A stretch of DNA of 64,000 nt from the NCBI RefSeq assembly GCF_021532375.1, contig NZ_JAKGAP010000014.1:1-64000 (forward strand), given 5' to 3'. The position numbers and the translations under genes are program-made. The notes beneath the pieces were generated by a model. It was not told where the DNA came from. It did no database searches and saw nothing but the letters and a program-made list of their open reading frames with translations. This DNA is from Paenibacillus alkaliterrae. GTDB taxonomy: Bacteria; Bacillota; Bacilli; Paenibacillales; Paenibacillaceae. Below, in pieces: positions 8,901 to 15,960 of this stretch; within the stretch, counting starts at the first letter, position 1; every line of letters starts with the position of its first letter.

Positions 8901-10377
8901 CTCCGTAGTAATTGCCAACGGCATCCCGAATGACACGGTTTCCTATCTTTACATAATATTTCGTATTATTGACGAAAGCTTTCGCTGCCTCGCCGCTAAC
9001 CGCTTTGTTCGCATCAATCGTAAGCTGATTCGTACCCCCGCCCGCCACTCGCTCCGATATGACCGGTATCGATCGGAATAGCGCATTCGTGGAGACTTCC
9101 CTAATTTCAATCTCACCGCTGCTCGGGAACACCGGCTCACTAAATGTGATTTGCAGCAAAGCGTTTTTACTTGCGACGACTGCGTTATTCGCAGGAGAAT
9201 AAGCCGTCGCGTACGGCGCGGAACTATCATTTCCATAACCGGTAGTGAAATTCCAAACCGTCGCGCTCGATATGCCGTGATACCATAGATTCGTATCAGT
9301 AGACTGCGTAAAAGCTCCCGCATCGATTAAAACATAATAAGCCGTATTCGCCTCAAAAGGAACGGACGGCGAAACGACCGCCTGACTATTCGTTACGGCA
9401 ACGCGCGGCGATGTTGCAAGAAAGCTTTCAAAAAGCGTATTATTGCCGACTCTTCTTATTTCGATATTTTTGCCCGGACGCGCCTGTACGTTCTGGTCGA
9501 ACGTAATCGTAAGCGGCGAGCTTATCGGCACGGAAGTCGCATTATCCGCCGGCGAGAACGGTGCATTCACATTCACGGGCGCTCTCGCGGTCGTAAAGGT
9601 CCAAGAAGAACCCTGATACAGATTGCCAGCCGCATCCTGAAATGCGGTACCCGGAATTGTCACCGTATAATCCGTTTCCGGCTGAAGCACTGCCGGCGGC
9701 GTTATGACAATGGTTGAAGTGCCGCTGCCTGTCACTGCGCTCGACGTAACGGCTATCGACCGATTATCCTCCAAGGAGGTTATTTGAATAATACCGCCCG
9801 CGACATACACCGGTTCATCGAACGTCATTTCAATCGGCGCCGTAATCGATATATTACCGCCTGCAGGCTGTCTGTTCGTATGGAATGGTCTTGTTGTGTC
9901 CACCTGAGTCACTGTACGGAAATTCCATTCGCTTGCATTGTCTATTCCGGCATAGCTTGCACCGTTGGACACATTGACGAAAGCTCCCTCATCAACCAAG
10001 ATGTAATAGTTCGTATTCAGTTCCAATCTTCTCGCCGCAGTTGTCTTATCAAGGACAATTCTAGCCGCGCGCTCATTATCCTCAAGAATGACCCGGCTGG
10101 TTGATACATCGATGCTTTCAAGCACCCTGTTCGATCCGTATTCAACAATGGACACGAAGGCCGAGCCGGTGCCTTTTCTAATGCTTTCATCAAAAGTTAT
10201 TTTCAAATCCGTATTTATGGGCACATTAATCAAATCATCGGCTGGACTTAGGCTAAGCTTTACCGGACCTGCCGGAGCAGCTGCTGCATCCTGAAGTCCA
10301 GCAGACCATCCAGACAAGCTAGTTTGAAGCAACAGCATGACGGCGATGAACAAGGACAGCTTGCTGGTACGATTCAT
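5965..10377 (-). CDS. Large SLH-anchored surface protein with Big_5 and SwmB-type repeats
   Basis: 1,470-residue exported protein. A signal peptide occupies residues 1-33. It is followed by about five SbsA Ig-like (Big_5) repeats to about residue 620, each opening like LSPADDLINVPINTDLKITF and ending like WNFRTV. Then come about four SwmB-like repeats to about 1035 (for example GSTITMFYNEALN, GSAITLVFSKDLA, GSVVTLTYNKILN). A linker domain precedes three C-terminal SLH domains (about 1281-1470) with ITRGE, ITRQE and ATRAE motifs. SLH domains bind pyruvylated secondary wall polymer, which csaB in this window would supply. GAGGAG lies 9 bases before the ATG. The ligand of the repeats is unknown; adhesion or an accessory surface layer is a guess. 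Confidence 0.9.
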   Translation of the reverse strand: MNRTSKLSLFIAVMLLLQTSLSGWSAGLQDAAAAPAGPVKLSLSPADDLINVPINTDLKITFDESIRKGTGSAFVSIVEYGSNRVLESIDVSTSRVILEDNERAARIVLDKTTAARRLELNTNYYILVDEGAFVNVSNGASYAGIDNASEWNFRTVTQVDTTRPFHTNRQPAGGNISITAPIEMTFDEPVYVAGGIIQITSLEDNRSIAVTSSAVTGSGTSTIVITPPAVLQPETDYTVTIPGTAFQDAAGNLYQGSSWTFTTARAPVNVNAPFSPADNATSVPISSPLTITFDQNVQARPGKNIEIRRVGNNTLFESFLATSPRVAVTNSQAVVSPSVPFEANTAYYVLIDAGAFTQSTDTNLWYHGISSATVWNFTTGYGNDSSAPYATAYSPANNAVVASKNALLQITFSEPVFPSSGEIEIREVSTNALFRSIPVISERVAGGGTNQLTIDANKAVSGEAAKAFVNNTKYYVKIGNRVIRDAVGNYYGGMSSTGTWSFTVTQDTISPTLTLLNPLNNATLVGLSSTFSATFSEPVKIGAGSTVNSIRFIPASGGSAGIVAGSYSVDSSDNRKINITPNMPLISNTAYYVYMDANAVTDMADNAFAGILNEYQWTFRTFGSDTAAPVLSKLQWSGSTITMFYNEALNADVIPSTGSFYVTVNGAPRAVSGIQIRGESVLLTLMSPIVAGQQVELSYSKTTPGLIQDLSANEAASVSLQEVTGAQDNTLPILVSGTASGSAITLVFSKDLAPVSSNAYLQFTVNIGGVNYSATSISSTGNSVLLTVSGTIQNYQNIKVSYSPGSYALRDMAGNYLNAITNYNLYSVPDTSAPSLQSVTASGSVVTLTYNKILNTASVPSVGQYSVLINNIARSVVQVQVSGNGVFLTLSSAVASGEVVTVSYLASTTLVIDLSGNPAPSFNHVSSGGSTGGSGGGQTGTIYGAIVKGSVLTLNFGESLNSGYVPSTVQFFVKVNETMRTVSSVSISGNSVAMTLASPVSIGDMVYVTYYSTSSGLRTNNGATVNSFANIGVANQTTILDGLSGDYEAGDGGGIGLKTTTATTSTDVSPAGVQANRYTVMSDRVLTAYQTARTAGLPNPRVVFKVPSTERAAIVAISIGTLDNAYRLNANSVFAVQYGDSTYELQLNAKDFTDIQTLLNGYSDSGQLLIRIDQGLSALTNNLNAKISSSNSQLLAGPYHFDVTAVNGTVQKPYNEFNGYVSRTIQNYQTIDASQSAVVWFDPQTGGLSYVPTEFTTSAGKTVATFKRQGNSSYALIRNTSSFADVSSHWAASTIHTLARKFIVEGRTASRFEPQKAITRGEFAAYIAKGLGLGGNKTAAAKFKDVNANTAMGVYIGSASSAGIVMGNTDGTFKPNSLITRQEMAVMLMRAAAAAGLNVQLPQSAASYLQTFKDRGKIGSYAQTDVAKAVYLGIINGKTSATVSPLTNATRAEGAVMLMRLLQKAKFMSP

Positions 10378-10615
10378 TTCATTTCACTCCTCAAAAAATT
10401 ACACCTGTACTTTATTTGTCGGCTTCCGTGCATGAAAAATTTAGGTTAAACCTCTTTTTTGTGTCGAATGATTGGATTGCTGGTTGCTGGTGGATGGAAG
10501 AACGTTTACTGCTGCTTGCTATTTACATGCTGGTGTGGTGGAGTGAGGTAACTATACTAATTAGTGAGGGCAATCTCACTGCTAATAGGGGTTTATTGCT
10601 GCTTAGCGGGATTAA

Positions 10616-10671
10616 TGAGTTAAACCTCATTCCCCATGAAGGCAGCTTCACGGCGTATGAGGTTTAACTCA
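10616..10671. repeat. 15-bp perfect inverted repeat with 26-base loop
   Basis: TGAGTTAAACCTCAT at 10616-10630 is exactly complementary to ATGAGGTTTAACTCA at 10657-10671. There is no T-run, so it is not a normal terminator. It could be an operator or a small element end. Confidence 0.65.
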
Positions 10672-10831
10672 CTATTTGGTGCGAGCTTGTCCGAGGTAGC
10701 GTCTGAAGTGAGGTTAGCTTCATTAATCAGTGAGGTTGCTTCGTAATTTGCTTCAGAGTGCTGGAGTAGGATGGCGGAAATGGCGGTGAGGGAATACGAT
10801 CTGCAGGTTGTTTGAAGCTTACTAACAATAA

Positions 10832-10864
10832 AAGCCCTGCCTCCTGCGGGGAGCGGGCTTAAGT
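10832..10864 (-). terminator. Likely terminator downstream of the IS630 transposase
   Basis: AAGCCC (10832-10837) pairs with GGGCTT (10855-10860), with further GC-rich imperfect pairing inside. On the minus strand it is followed by TTTTATTG. It lies about 30 bases past the transposase stop. Confidence 0.5.
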
Positions 10865-10892
10865 TTTCCTATTTGATCGATCTAGTACCTAA

Positions 10893-12033
10893 TCAATCCT
10901 TAAACTGTGGGTAGAGGCGTTTTAGTTTGATTCTTGCTTCATTGGTGGTAAACTGCCAGTCAACACCCTTCTGGGACTGGTTGCGGGAATGCTCCCATGC
11001 GGACAACTCGTCAGCTAATTCTGCAAGAGAAGGAATTCGACGGCCCAAACATTGGCTCGTCATCACGCTAAGTTCAATCTCAGCAATATTAAGCCAACTG
11101 CCATGTTTAGGCGTGTAATGAATCTCCAAGCGTTTGGCTAAGCGGCGGGCCGTTTCAGGTTCAAAAGCCTGATAGAGAGAGGCTATAGAATGCGTGTTCA
11201 AATTGTCCATAACGAGCTTGATTTTTGGAGCTTGCGGATAATGTACCTCCAGTAATTCTCGAACTTGCTCCGCCCAATCGATCCGGGTCCGCCGTTCACT
11301 TACCGCTACATGGCGCCAACCCGCTAAAGGTTCCGTGAAGATGAAGATGCTGCACGTCCCGTTGCGGACGTACTCGCTGTCCTCGCGCAGAGGCTTGGCT
11401 GGTTTCATTGGAATAGGTTGTCTGGCTTCATCCAGTAATTGATAGGGTTTTTCGTCCATGCAAATGACGGGACAGTCGGGATCATAAGGCTGTTGATACA
11501 CATCCAGTACATCTTCCATGGCTGCGACAAACGCAGCATTCTGTTCAGGTGGAATACACCAGCATTTACGAAGGTGGGGTTTAAGTTCGTTTTTTTAAAA
11601 CTTGCCTTACCGACTCATGCGAGATACTATCAATGTATTTAAGTTCTACCGCCCGATCTGCCAGTAAATCCAGCGTCCATCTGCTTCTGCCTGTCGGAGG
11701 CGTACTACAACTGAGTGCAATGATCTTGGCCTCCACTTCGCCCGTTACTTTGGGAGCAACGGGCGGCGTTACTCGTTGTTTTCGCCCGATCGCTGCCTCC
11801 CACCCTTGCTTCACATAGGCTTTTCGAGTGGTATGAACTGTGTTGACATGGACCTGCATTCGTTCAGCGATTTCTTGTTCTTTAAGTGTGCCGCCCGGAC
11901 GGTTTTCGTCGGCAGCTAGCAGGATATGAGCGCGTCGGATGGCGCGGGCTGATGATTTTCCTTTCGAAATAACGGCTTGTAAGCTCGTTTGTTCTTCAAT
12001 CGACAAACGGACTGGGTATTTTATAGGACGCAT
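10893..12033 (-). pseudogene. IS630-family transposase split by a frameshift in an A7 run
   Basis: Two frames together make one IS630 transposase. The N-terminal part (11581-12033, 150 residues) holds a helix-turn-helix region (IAERMQVHVNTVHTTRKAYV). The C-terminal part (open from 11519 to 10893) is the DDE_3 domain with the acidic triad in [14 protein letters not shown] and IAEIELSV. The break is at the minus-strand A7 run, 11590-11596: in frame it reads KKRT then stop, while the next frame continues [16 protein letters not shown] straight into the DDE part. A one-base change would restore it, so it is either recently inactivated or expressed by slippage. I could not define terminal repeats or a TA duplication. 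Confidence 0.85.
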
Positions 12034-12069
12034 CGTTATATTCCTCTTTTTGGCATTATCATACCATAT

Positions 12070-12417
12070 CTAGCCATTCTCTACTATTAGTTTTGAGAGA
12101 CTACTAGTTAATCCTCTTAATTCACGAATATGACTCTCTTGCTCCAATGAACGAACCGCTAGAGCTCCTACTATCTTTTCTTGGCGTGCTAGGCCTCTCT
12201 TCAATTCTGAGATTTCTTCTATAATCCTATGAAAATCATGGTCTAAAACCTCCGGCTGTGTGATCGTTTCTTCCTGTCGATCTCGAATTGCCGTAGCAAT
12301 CTGTTTGATCTCACTCAATCCTGATTCTAGCCCACCAATATTAGCTGCTATTTCCTTTAAACCTAATTCAAAGCCTTCGAATTTTTGTAGTAGTAAATCT
12401 ATCTTCTCCTCGCGCAT
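12070..12417 (-). CDS. Small coiled-coil protein of unknown function, downstream of the Abi gene
   Basis: 115 residues, no family recognised. Almost the whole chain is predicted amphipathic helix with heptad-like spacing (KIDLLLQKFEGFELGLKEI; EISELKRGLARQEKI), so it is probably an oligomeric coiled coil. There is no signal peptide or membrane segment. A strong CCTCCT complement (AGGAGG) lies 7 bases before the ATG at 12417. It starts only 52 bases after the Abi_2 gene with no terminator between, so the two are probably co-transcribed. The IS630 element lies just beyond its stop. It is AT-richer than the core genes, fitting acquired DNA. Confidence 0.7.
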   Translation of the reverse strand: MREEKIDLLLQKFEGFELGLKEIAANIGGLESGLSEIKQIATAIRDRQEETITQPEVLDHDFHRIIEEISELKRGLARQEKIVGALAVRSLEQESHIRELRGLTSSLSKLIVENG

Positions 12418-12468
12418 CTTTCAACCTCCTAATATAAATATAACAATCAGACTCAGTCATTGCCATAT

Positions 12469-13428
12469 TTAATAGTAACTATCCCAGTTACTTGGAAACC
12501 CCATTTTATTCAACACATCTGTCACATTTACCGATGTGATTCTAGACTTATAAGTTTCGAACAATTTTCTTAGACGTCTTACGAGCGACTTATGATCTTC
12601 TTTACTAATTACTAGCTTTAGAAAAGAAACCACTGTGAATACATTGCCTTTGAGCAAATATGAATTATTTATGTTTAAATGGTTCGATAATTGTGCACTT
12701 TTTGCTGGCTTATGAATGTTGTAGCTATATAAGCGTTCCTCATGCGCACAAACATTTCTGAAATATGTGACTGTTTTTAATACATTCATCAAATCATCAG
12801 CAGTGAATTGGACTCTGAGTTTATAAGTTCTATTAAATGGCACTGCGAAATCCTTAGCAATACTGTTTTGTAAAGAAGGGTCTAAACAATCATAAAAATA
12901 TTGAATATTCCCAACTGTTAAATAGTTTACCAAAACCCAGATTGGTACTCCCTTATGACAGTCCAAATAGTGCTTAATCGGACCATTTCGATCAGCATTT
13001 TTTGAAATAAGGTTCGAGATGGTAGCAATTAGTTGTAGTATCTTCTTTAGTTTATCAGAATTCCTTGAGTAGCTGGCCATTTGCAAATAGGCATTAGGAT
13101 CTTCATATTTTTCTGAAAAGCGATAGGATATCTTTGACTTCACACTACTCTCAAATTTTAATAAATATTCAATGAGTATGTTTCGCAACTCACGATCAAA
13201 ACAGAATAAGTGATGAATCTCCTCAAATGTAACACCGATTTTGAAATGTTCCGGAGAAACCAATTTCTTGGTATTGTCCAATTGGAGAAATATGTCCTTA
13301 TACCCGTTGATCAAGGAATAGTAATTTTCGGTTTCCAGTATTCTTATTGCTCTGGCTCCGTTGTTAATGACTAGTCCTCTTGCCCTTAATATTTTTAATT
13401 GTTGTCTAAACGTTTTGAATGGTTTCAT
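12469..13428 (-). CDS. Abi_2 / AbiF-type abortive infection protein (HEPN-like)
   Basis: 319 residues, Abi_2 superfamily (AbiD/AbiF). It has the family N-terminal pattern (FRQQLKILRARGLVI; LETENYYSLINGYKDIF) and the block FDRELRNILIEYLLKFE near residues 77-93. A HEPN-type R-x4-H motif, RNVCAH, sits at residues 224-229; in HEPN ribonucleases these residues are catalytic. Related proteins stop phage by arresting the host cell. AGGAAGG stands just before the ATG at 13428. A sigma-A promoter and a short hairpin RNA with its own terminator lie directly upstream, and metK is closed off by a separate terminator, so this is an independent unit. Low GC suggests transfer. Confidence 0.85.
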   Translation of the reverse strand: MKPFKTFRQQLKILRARGLVINNGARAIRILETENYYSLINGYKDIFLQLDNTKKLVSPEHFKIGVTFEEIHHLFCFDRELRNILIEYLLKFESSVKSKISYRFSEKYEDPNAYLQMASYSRNSDKLKKILQLIATISNLISKNADRNGPIKHYLDCHKGVPIWVLVNYLTVGNIQYFYDCLDPSLQNSIAKDFAVPFNRTYKLRVQFTADDLMNVLKTVTYFRNVCAHEERLYSYNIHKPAKSAQLSNHLNINNSYLLKGNVFTVVSFLKLVISKEDHKSLVRRLRKLFETYKSRITSVNVTDVLNKMGFPSNWDSYY

Positions 13429-13440
13429 AATAACCTTCCT

Positions 13441-13488
13441 AAAATAAAAATAGCCCAGTCCTCGTAAGGAACATGGGCCTGATCACTT
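13441..13488 (-). ncRNA. Candidate short structured RNA upstream of the Abi_2 gene (abiF-RNA-like)
   Basis: From the promoter at 13495-13523, transcription should start near 13488. The RNA would fold through AGGCCCA (to 13474) and TGGGCT (from 13452), with CCT/AGG at the loop end and three single-base bulges, then run into ATTTTTATTTT (13441-13451). That makes an RNA of about 48 bases ending in its own terminator, just before the Abi ribosome site. Structured abiF-associated RNAs next to Abi_2 genes are described in the literature; I have not compared this one with that model. It could also be a simple attenuator. Confidence 0.55.
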
Positions 13489-13494
13489 AAGATC

Positions 13495-13523
13495 ATTTTA
13501 TTTTATGCAAAGGGATATGTCAA
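13495..13523 (-). promoter_or_regulatory. Strong sigma-A promoter of the short RNA / Abi unit
   Basis: The minus strand reads TTGACA (13518-13523), a 17-bp spacer, then TAAAAT (13495-13500). It lies between the metK terminator and the hairpin RNA. Confidence 0.75.
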
Positions 13524-13548
13524 TATGCTTATTTTTTTGAAATTTATT

Positions 13549-13578
13549 CTAAAAGCAACTTGTTCTTAAACAAATTGC
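13549..13578 (-). terminator. metK terminator
   Basis: On the minus strand GCAATTTGTT (13569-13578) pairs with AACAAGTTGC (13555-13564) through ten positions with one U-G wobble, loop TAAG, then TTTT. It starts 11 bases past the metK stop. Confidence 0.7.
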
Positions 13579-13589
13579 GATCTCATCGA

Positions 13590-14804
13590 TTAAACGCCGC
13601 TTTTAACGCCAGCGTCTGCTTTAAGCTTTTCTGCTTTGTCGACGCGCTCCCAAGGAAGATCAACATCCGTACGGCCGAAGTGTCCGTATGCAGCTGTTTG
13701 CGCGTAGATCGGACGGCGAAGGTCAAGCATTTTGATAATGCCTGCCGGACGAAGGTCAAAGTTGCTTGTAATCAGCTCAACGAGCTTATCTTCGTCGATT
13801 TTGCCTGTATCGTATGTGTCGACGCTGATCGATACCGGTTTAGCTACGCCGATTGCGTATGCCAATTGGATTTCGCATTTGTCCGCAAGTCCTGCTGCGA
13901 CGATATTCTTCGCTACATAACGAGCGGCATACGCCGCCGAACGGTCAACCTTTGTAGGATCCTTGCCGGAAAATGCGCCGCCGCCATGACGAGCGTAGCC
14001 GCCATACGTGTCAACGATGATTTTGCGGCCAGTCAAGCCGGCATCGCCTTGAGGTCCGCCAATAACGAAACGGCCTGTCGGATTAATGAAATATTTCGTT
14101 TCCGCATCGAGCCATTCCGCAGGAACCGCTGGTTTAATGACTTGCTCAAGGATATCCGCTTGTATTTGCTCCAGCGAAATTTCCTCAGCGTGCTGCGTCG
14201 ATACAACGATAGTGTCTACGCGAACGGGCTTGCCGTCAACATATTCGACCGTAACTTGCGTCTTGCCGTCCGGACGAAGGTAACCCAAAGTTTCGTTCTT
14301 ACGCACTTCCGACAAGCGGCGCGCGATGCGGTGCGACAATGCGATTGGAAGCGGCATAAGCTCAGGCGTCTCGTTCGTTGCAAAACCGAACATCAATCCT
14401 TGGTCGCCTGCACCGATATCTTCGTTCTCTTGCTTCATATCTTTGCCATCGCGAGTTTCAAGCGCAGCGTTAACGCCTTGCGCGATGTCTGCCGACTGCT
14501 CATTTAGCGACGTAAGTACTGCGCATGTGCTGGAGTCAAAGCCGTATTTTGCACGCGTATAACCAATTTCCTTGATCGTACGACGAGCAATTGCGGAAAT
14601 ATCCACATAATCCGCGCTGCTGCTAATTTCACCAATAACCAAAACAAGACCTGTTGCTACAGAAACTTCACAAGCGACACGCGCATATGGATCTGCTTCA
14701 AGGAATGCATCCAGGACAGCATCTGAAATTTGATCGCAAATTTTATCGGGATGGCCTTCTGTAACTGATTCCGATGTGAACAAGTGGCGTCCTTTGACCG
14801 ACAT
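13590..14804 (-). CDS. metK: S-adenosylmethionine synthetase MetK
   Basis: Makes S-adenosylmethionine from methionine and ATP. 404 residues, full length. Signature segments are [13 protein letters not shown] near the N-terminus, [12 protein letters not shown] in the middle and [16 protein letters not shown], the phosphate-binding loop. The ATG at 14804 follows AGGAGG by 9 bases; an in-frame TTG at 14813 touches that site and cannot be the start. A promoter at 14913-14941 gives a leader of about 100 bases containing a terminator-like hairpin (14857-14888). No S-box riboswitch consensus is visible, although metK of many Firmicutes has one. Confidence 0.97.
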   Translation of the reverse strand: MSVKGRHLFTSESVTEGHPDKICDQISDAVLDAFLEADPYARVACEVSVATGLVLVIGEISSSADYVDISAIARRTIKEIGYTRAKYGFDSSTCAVLTSLNEQSADIAQGVNAALETRDGKDMKQENEDIGAGDQGLMFGFATNETPELMPLPIALSHRIARRLSEVRKNETLGYLRPDGKTQVTVEYVDGKPVRVDTIVVSTQHAEEISLEQIQADILEQVIKPAVPAEWLDAETKYFINPTGRFVIGGPQGDAGLTGRKIIVDTYGGYARHGGGAFSGKDPTKVDRSAAYAARYVAKNIVAAGLADKCEIQLAYAIGVAKPVSISVDTYDTGKIDEDKLVELITSNFDLRPAGIIKMLDLRRPIYAQTAAYGHFGRTDVDLPWERVDKAEKLKADAGVKSGV

Positions 14805-14856
14805 CCGTATCAACCTCCTACAACCTTAGTATGATATAAGTGCAAACATTCTACAC

Positions 14857-14888
14857 AAAAAATGAACCTTTCCCCGAAGGAAAAGGTT
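14857..14888 (-). terminator. Terminator-like hairpin inside the metK leader (possible attenuator)
   Basis: The minus strand reads AACCTTTTCC, loop TTC, GGGGAAAGGTT, then CATTTTTT. It lies downstream of a good metK promoter and about 55 bases before the ATG. ACAACCTT in its 5' arm (14883-14890) can instead pair with AAGGTTGT (14820-14827), which abuts the ribosome site. Confidence 0.6.
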
Positions 14889-14912
14889 GTTAGACAACTC
14901 TTCTAAAACAGT

Positions 14913-14941
14913 ATGATACCGAAAATGTCGCTTTGTGTCAA
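14913..14941 (-). promoter_or_regulatory. Sigma-A promoter of metK
   Basis: The minus strand reads TTGACA (14936-14941), a 17-bp spacer, TATCAT (14913-14918). The start of transcription should be near 14906. Confidence 0.75.
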
Positions 14942-14961
14942 TGGACGCCGGGTTTTTTAGG

Positions 14962-15243
14962 CTATAATTGGTATCCGCCCAGCACACTCTCCGCTTGCGA
15001 AACAAGCCTTCTCGTGATCTCTCCGCCGACCGATCCCGCTTGACGTGTCGACAGGGAAGACCAGTGTACGCTTTGTCCGCCTGCAGCGCCTGCCGTTGCT
15101 CCGAGCTCACCCGCAAATTCCGTATCCTGAACGCCGCCGGCATAGCCGCCTGACATTAATCCAAATTCTGCAGCGATTTCATACTTCATTTGATTTAAAG
15201 CCGCTTTACATGTCGGCACTACCACCTTATTCGAACGACTCAT
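14962..15243 (-). CDS. Alpha/beta-type small acid-soluble spore protein
   Basis: 93 residues, DNA-coating protein of the spore core. It has the family blocks LNQMKYEIAAEFGL, EFAGELGA (germination-protease site region) and SVGGEITRRLVSQAE (DNA-binding helix). It coats and protects spore DNA and is degraded at germination. The start is the ATG at 15243, 7 bases after GGAGGTG; an upstream in-frame ATG (15276) lacks a site. Expression is normally sigma-G dependent; I could not assign the promoter. The cysteine in VVVPTCKAALNQ is unusual for the family, where a glycine or alanine is typical. Confidence 0.92.
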   Translation of the reverse strand: MSRSNKVVVPTCKAALNQMKYEIAAEFGLMSGGYAGGVQDTEFAGELGATAGAAGGQSVHWSSLSTRQAGSVGGEITRRLVSQAESVLGGYQL

Positions 15244-15355
15244 TGAATGACACCTCCAAAGAATATAGGAACACATTTGTATTGTGCATCCTTACATTCT
15301 TTTTGAAGCGTATAATCTATTGTCAGTTCGGGTAAAATGTTCTAAACAATCGATA

Positions 15356-15844
15356 TTACTGGATGGAATAGCTGCCTCTTACCAGTACCGTCAAGCCGTT
15401 CGGTTGCGCTGGATCCGGCAAAACACCCCGGCCTTCACGCGGGAACAACATCAAATGATTTTTCGGCACGACCGTGCCGCTCTTTAAATCCGCGCCTGCC
15501 GTCAGATCCGATATACCGTTTGAATCTGAGCTATACGCTATTGCCTGTCCTACACGCACAATAACTTCCGTACCTTGACCAGCCATTAACGTCTTGCCGG
15601 CTGGAACGGAAACAACCTCTAAGGCAACATCCTGTCCGGTCCCCGTACCGCCGCCGTCAGAGCCCCCTGACAGCTTCGCAAACTGCTCATCCACATAGCT
15701 CTTAGTCACGACCGGGTCCTCAATGGAGCCTGGGGTGAGCGTATTCGATTCCGCCTCTATAGGCGAAGCAAAGTTAACGCCAACCCACACACCTGCACCT
15801 ATTAATACAGCAGCTACCAATCCGCGTACTACATTTTGTTTCAC
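15356..15844 (-). CDS. Exported hypothetical protein
   Basis: 162 residues, family not recognised. An N-terminal hydrophobic stretch (VRGLVAAVLIGAGVWVGV) is a signal peptide or anchor. A coiled segment (YVDEQFAKL) and a Gly/Ser linker (GGSDGGGTGTG) lead to a C-terminal domain rich in short beta strands (ALEVVSVPAGKTLM; TEVIVRVGQAIAY). The start is GTG 15844 with AGGAG 8 bases upstream. It lies between the spore protein gene and a large exported protein, all on the same strand. A wall- or spore-surface role is possible, but nothing in the sequence proves it. Confidence 0.75.
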   Translation of the reverse strand: MKQNVVRGLVAAVLIGAGVWVGVNFASPIEAESNTLTPGSIEDPVVTKSYVDEQFAKLSGGSDGGGTGTGQDVALEVVSVPAGKTLMAGQGTEVIVRVGQAIAYSSDSNGISDLTAGADLKSGTVVPKNHLMLFPREGRGVLPDPAQPNGLTVLVRGSYSIQ

Positions 15845-15919
15845 TGGTTAGTCTCCTCTCACTCTCGCATCTCCTATAAAGATACTAGATTTAAGTAGGA
15901 GAAACCAGTTTTACTTTAT

Positions 15920-15960
15920 AATTGGTTCGTATTCTAAGTTCATTCTTGTCTGAACCAATT
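15920..15960 (-). repeat. Inverted repeat across the stop codon of the 823-residue gene
   Basis: AATTGGTTC (15920-15928) and GAACCAATT (15952-15960) flank the stop at 15940-15942. There is no T-run, so it may be a weak terminator or an mRNA 3'-end hairpin. Confidence 0.45.

Larger units (their letters stand above)
10378..10892. other. 515-base intergenic region with inverted and degenerate direct repeats
   Basis: No convincing gene. The 15-base TGAGTTAAACCTCAT (10616-10630) recurs inverted at 10657-10671, and a related GGTTAAACCTC is at 10444-10454. Several AGTGAGG motifs are scattered between 10540 and 10740. The right part carries a hairpin at 10832-10860. It may be the remnant of a mobile element beside the IS630 copy. 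Confidence 0.55.

Noticed and set aside
10416-10667. Plus-strand open frame of 83 codons upstream of the SLH gene
   Set aside because: It overlaps inverted and degenerate repeats, has no ribosome site and no recognisable sequence.
13560-14507. Long plus-strand frame opposite metK
   Set aside because: It is an antisense shadow of metK; codon pattern and content follow the metK frame.
14804-14960. S-box SAM riboswitch upstream of metK
   Set aside because: The conserved S-box core is not visible and the leader is only about 100 bases; only a terminator-like hairpin can be supported.
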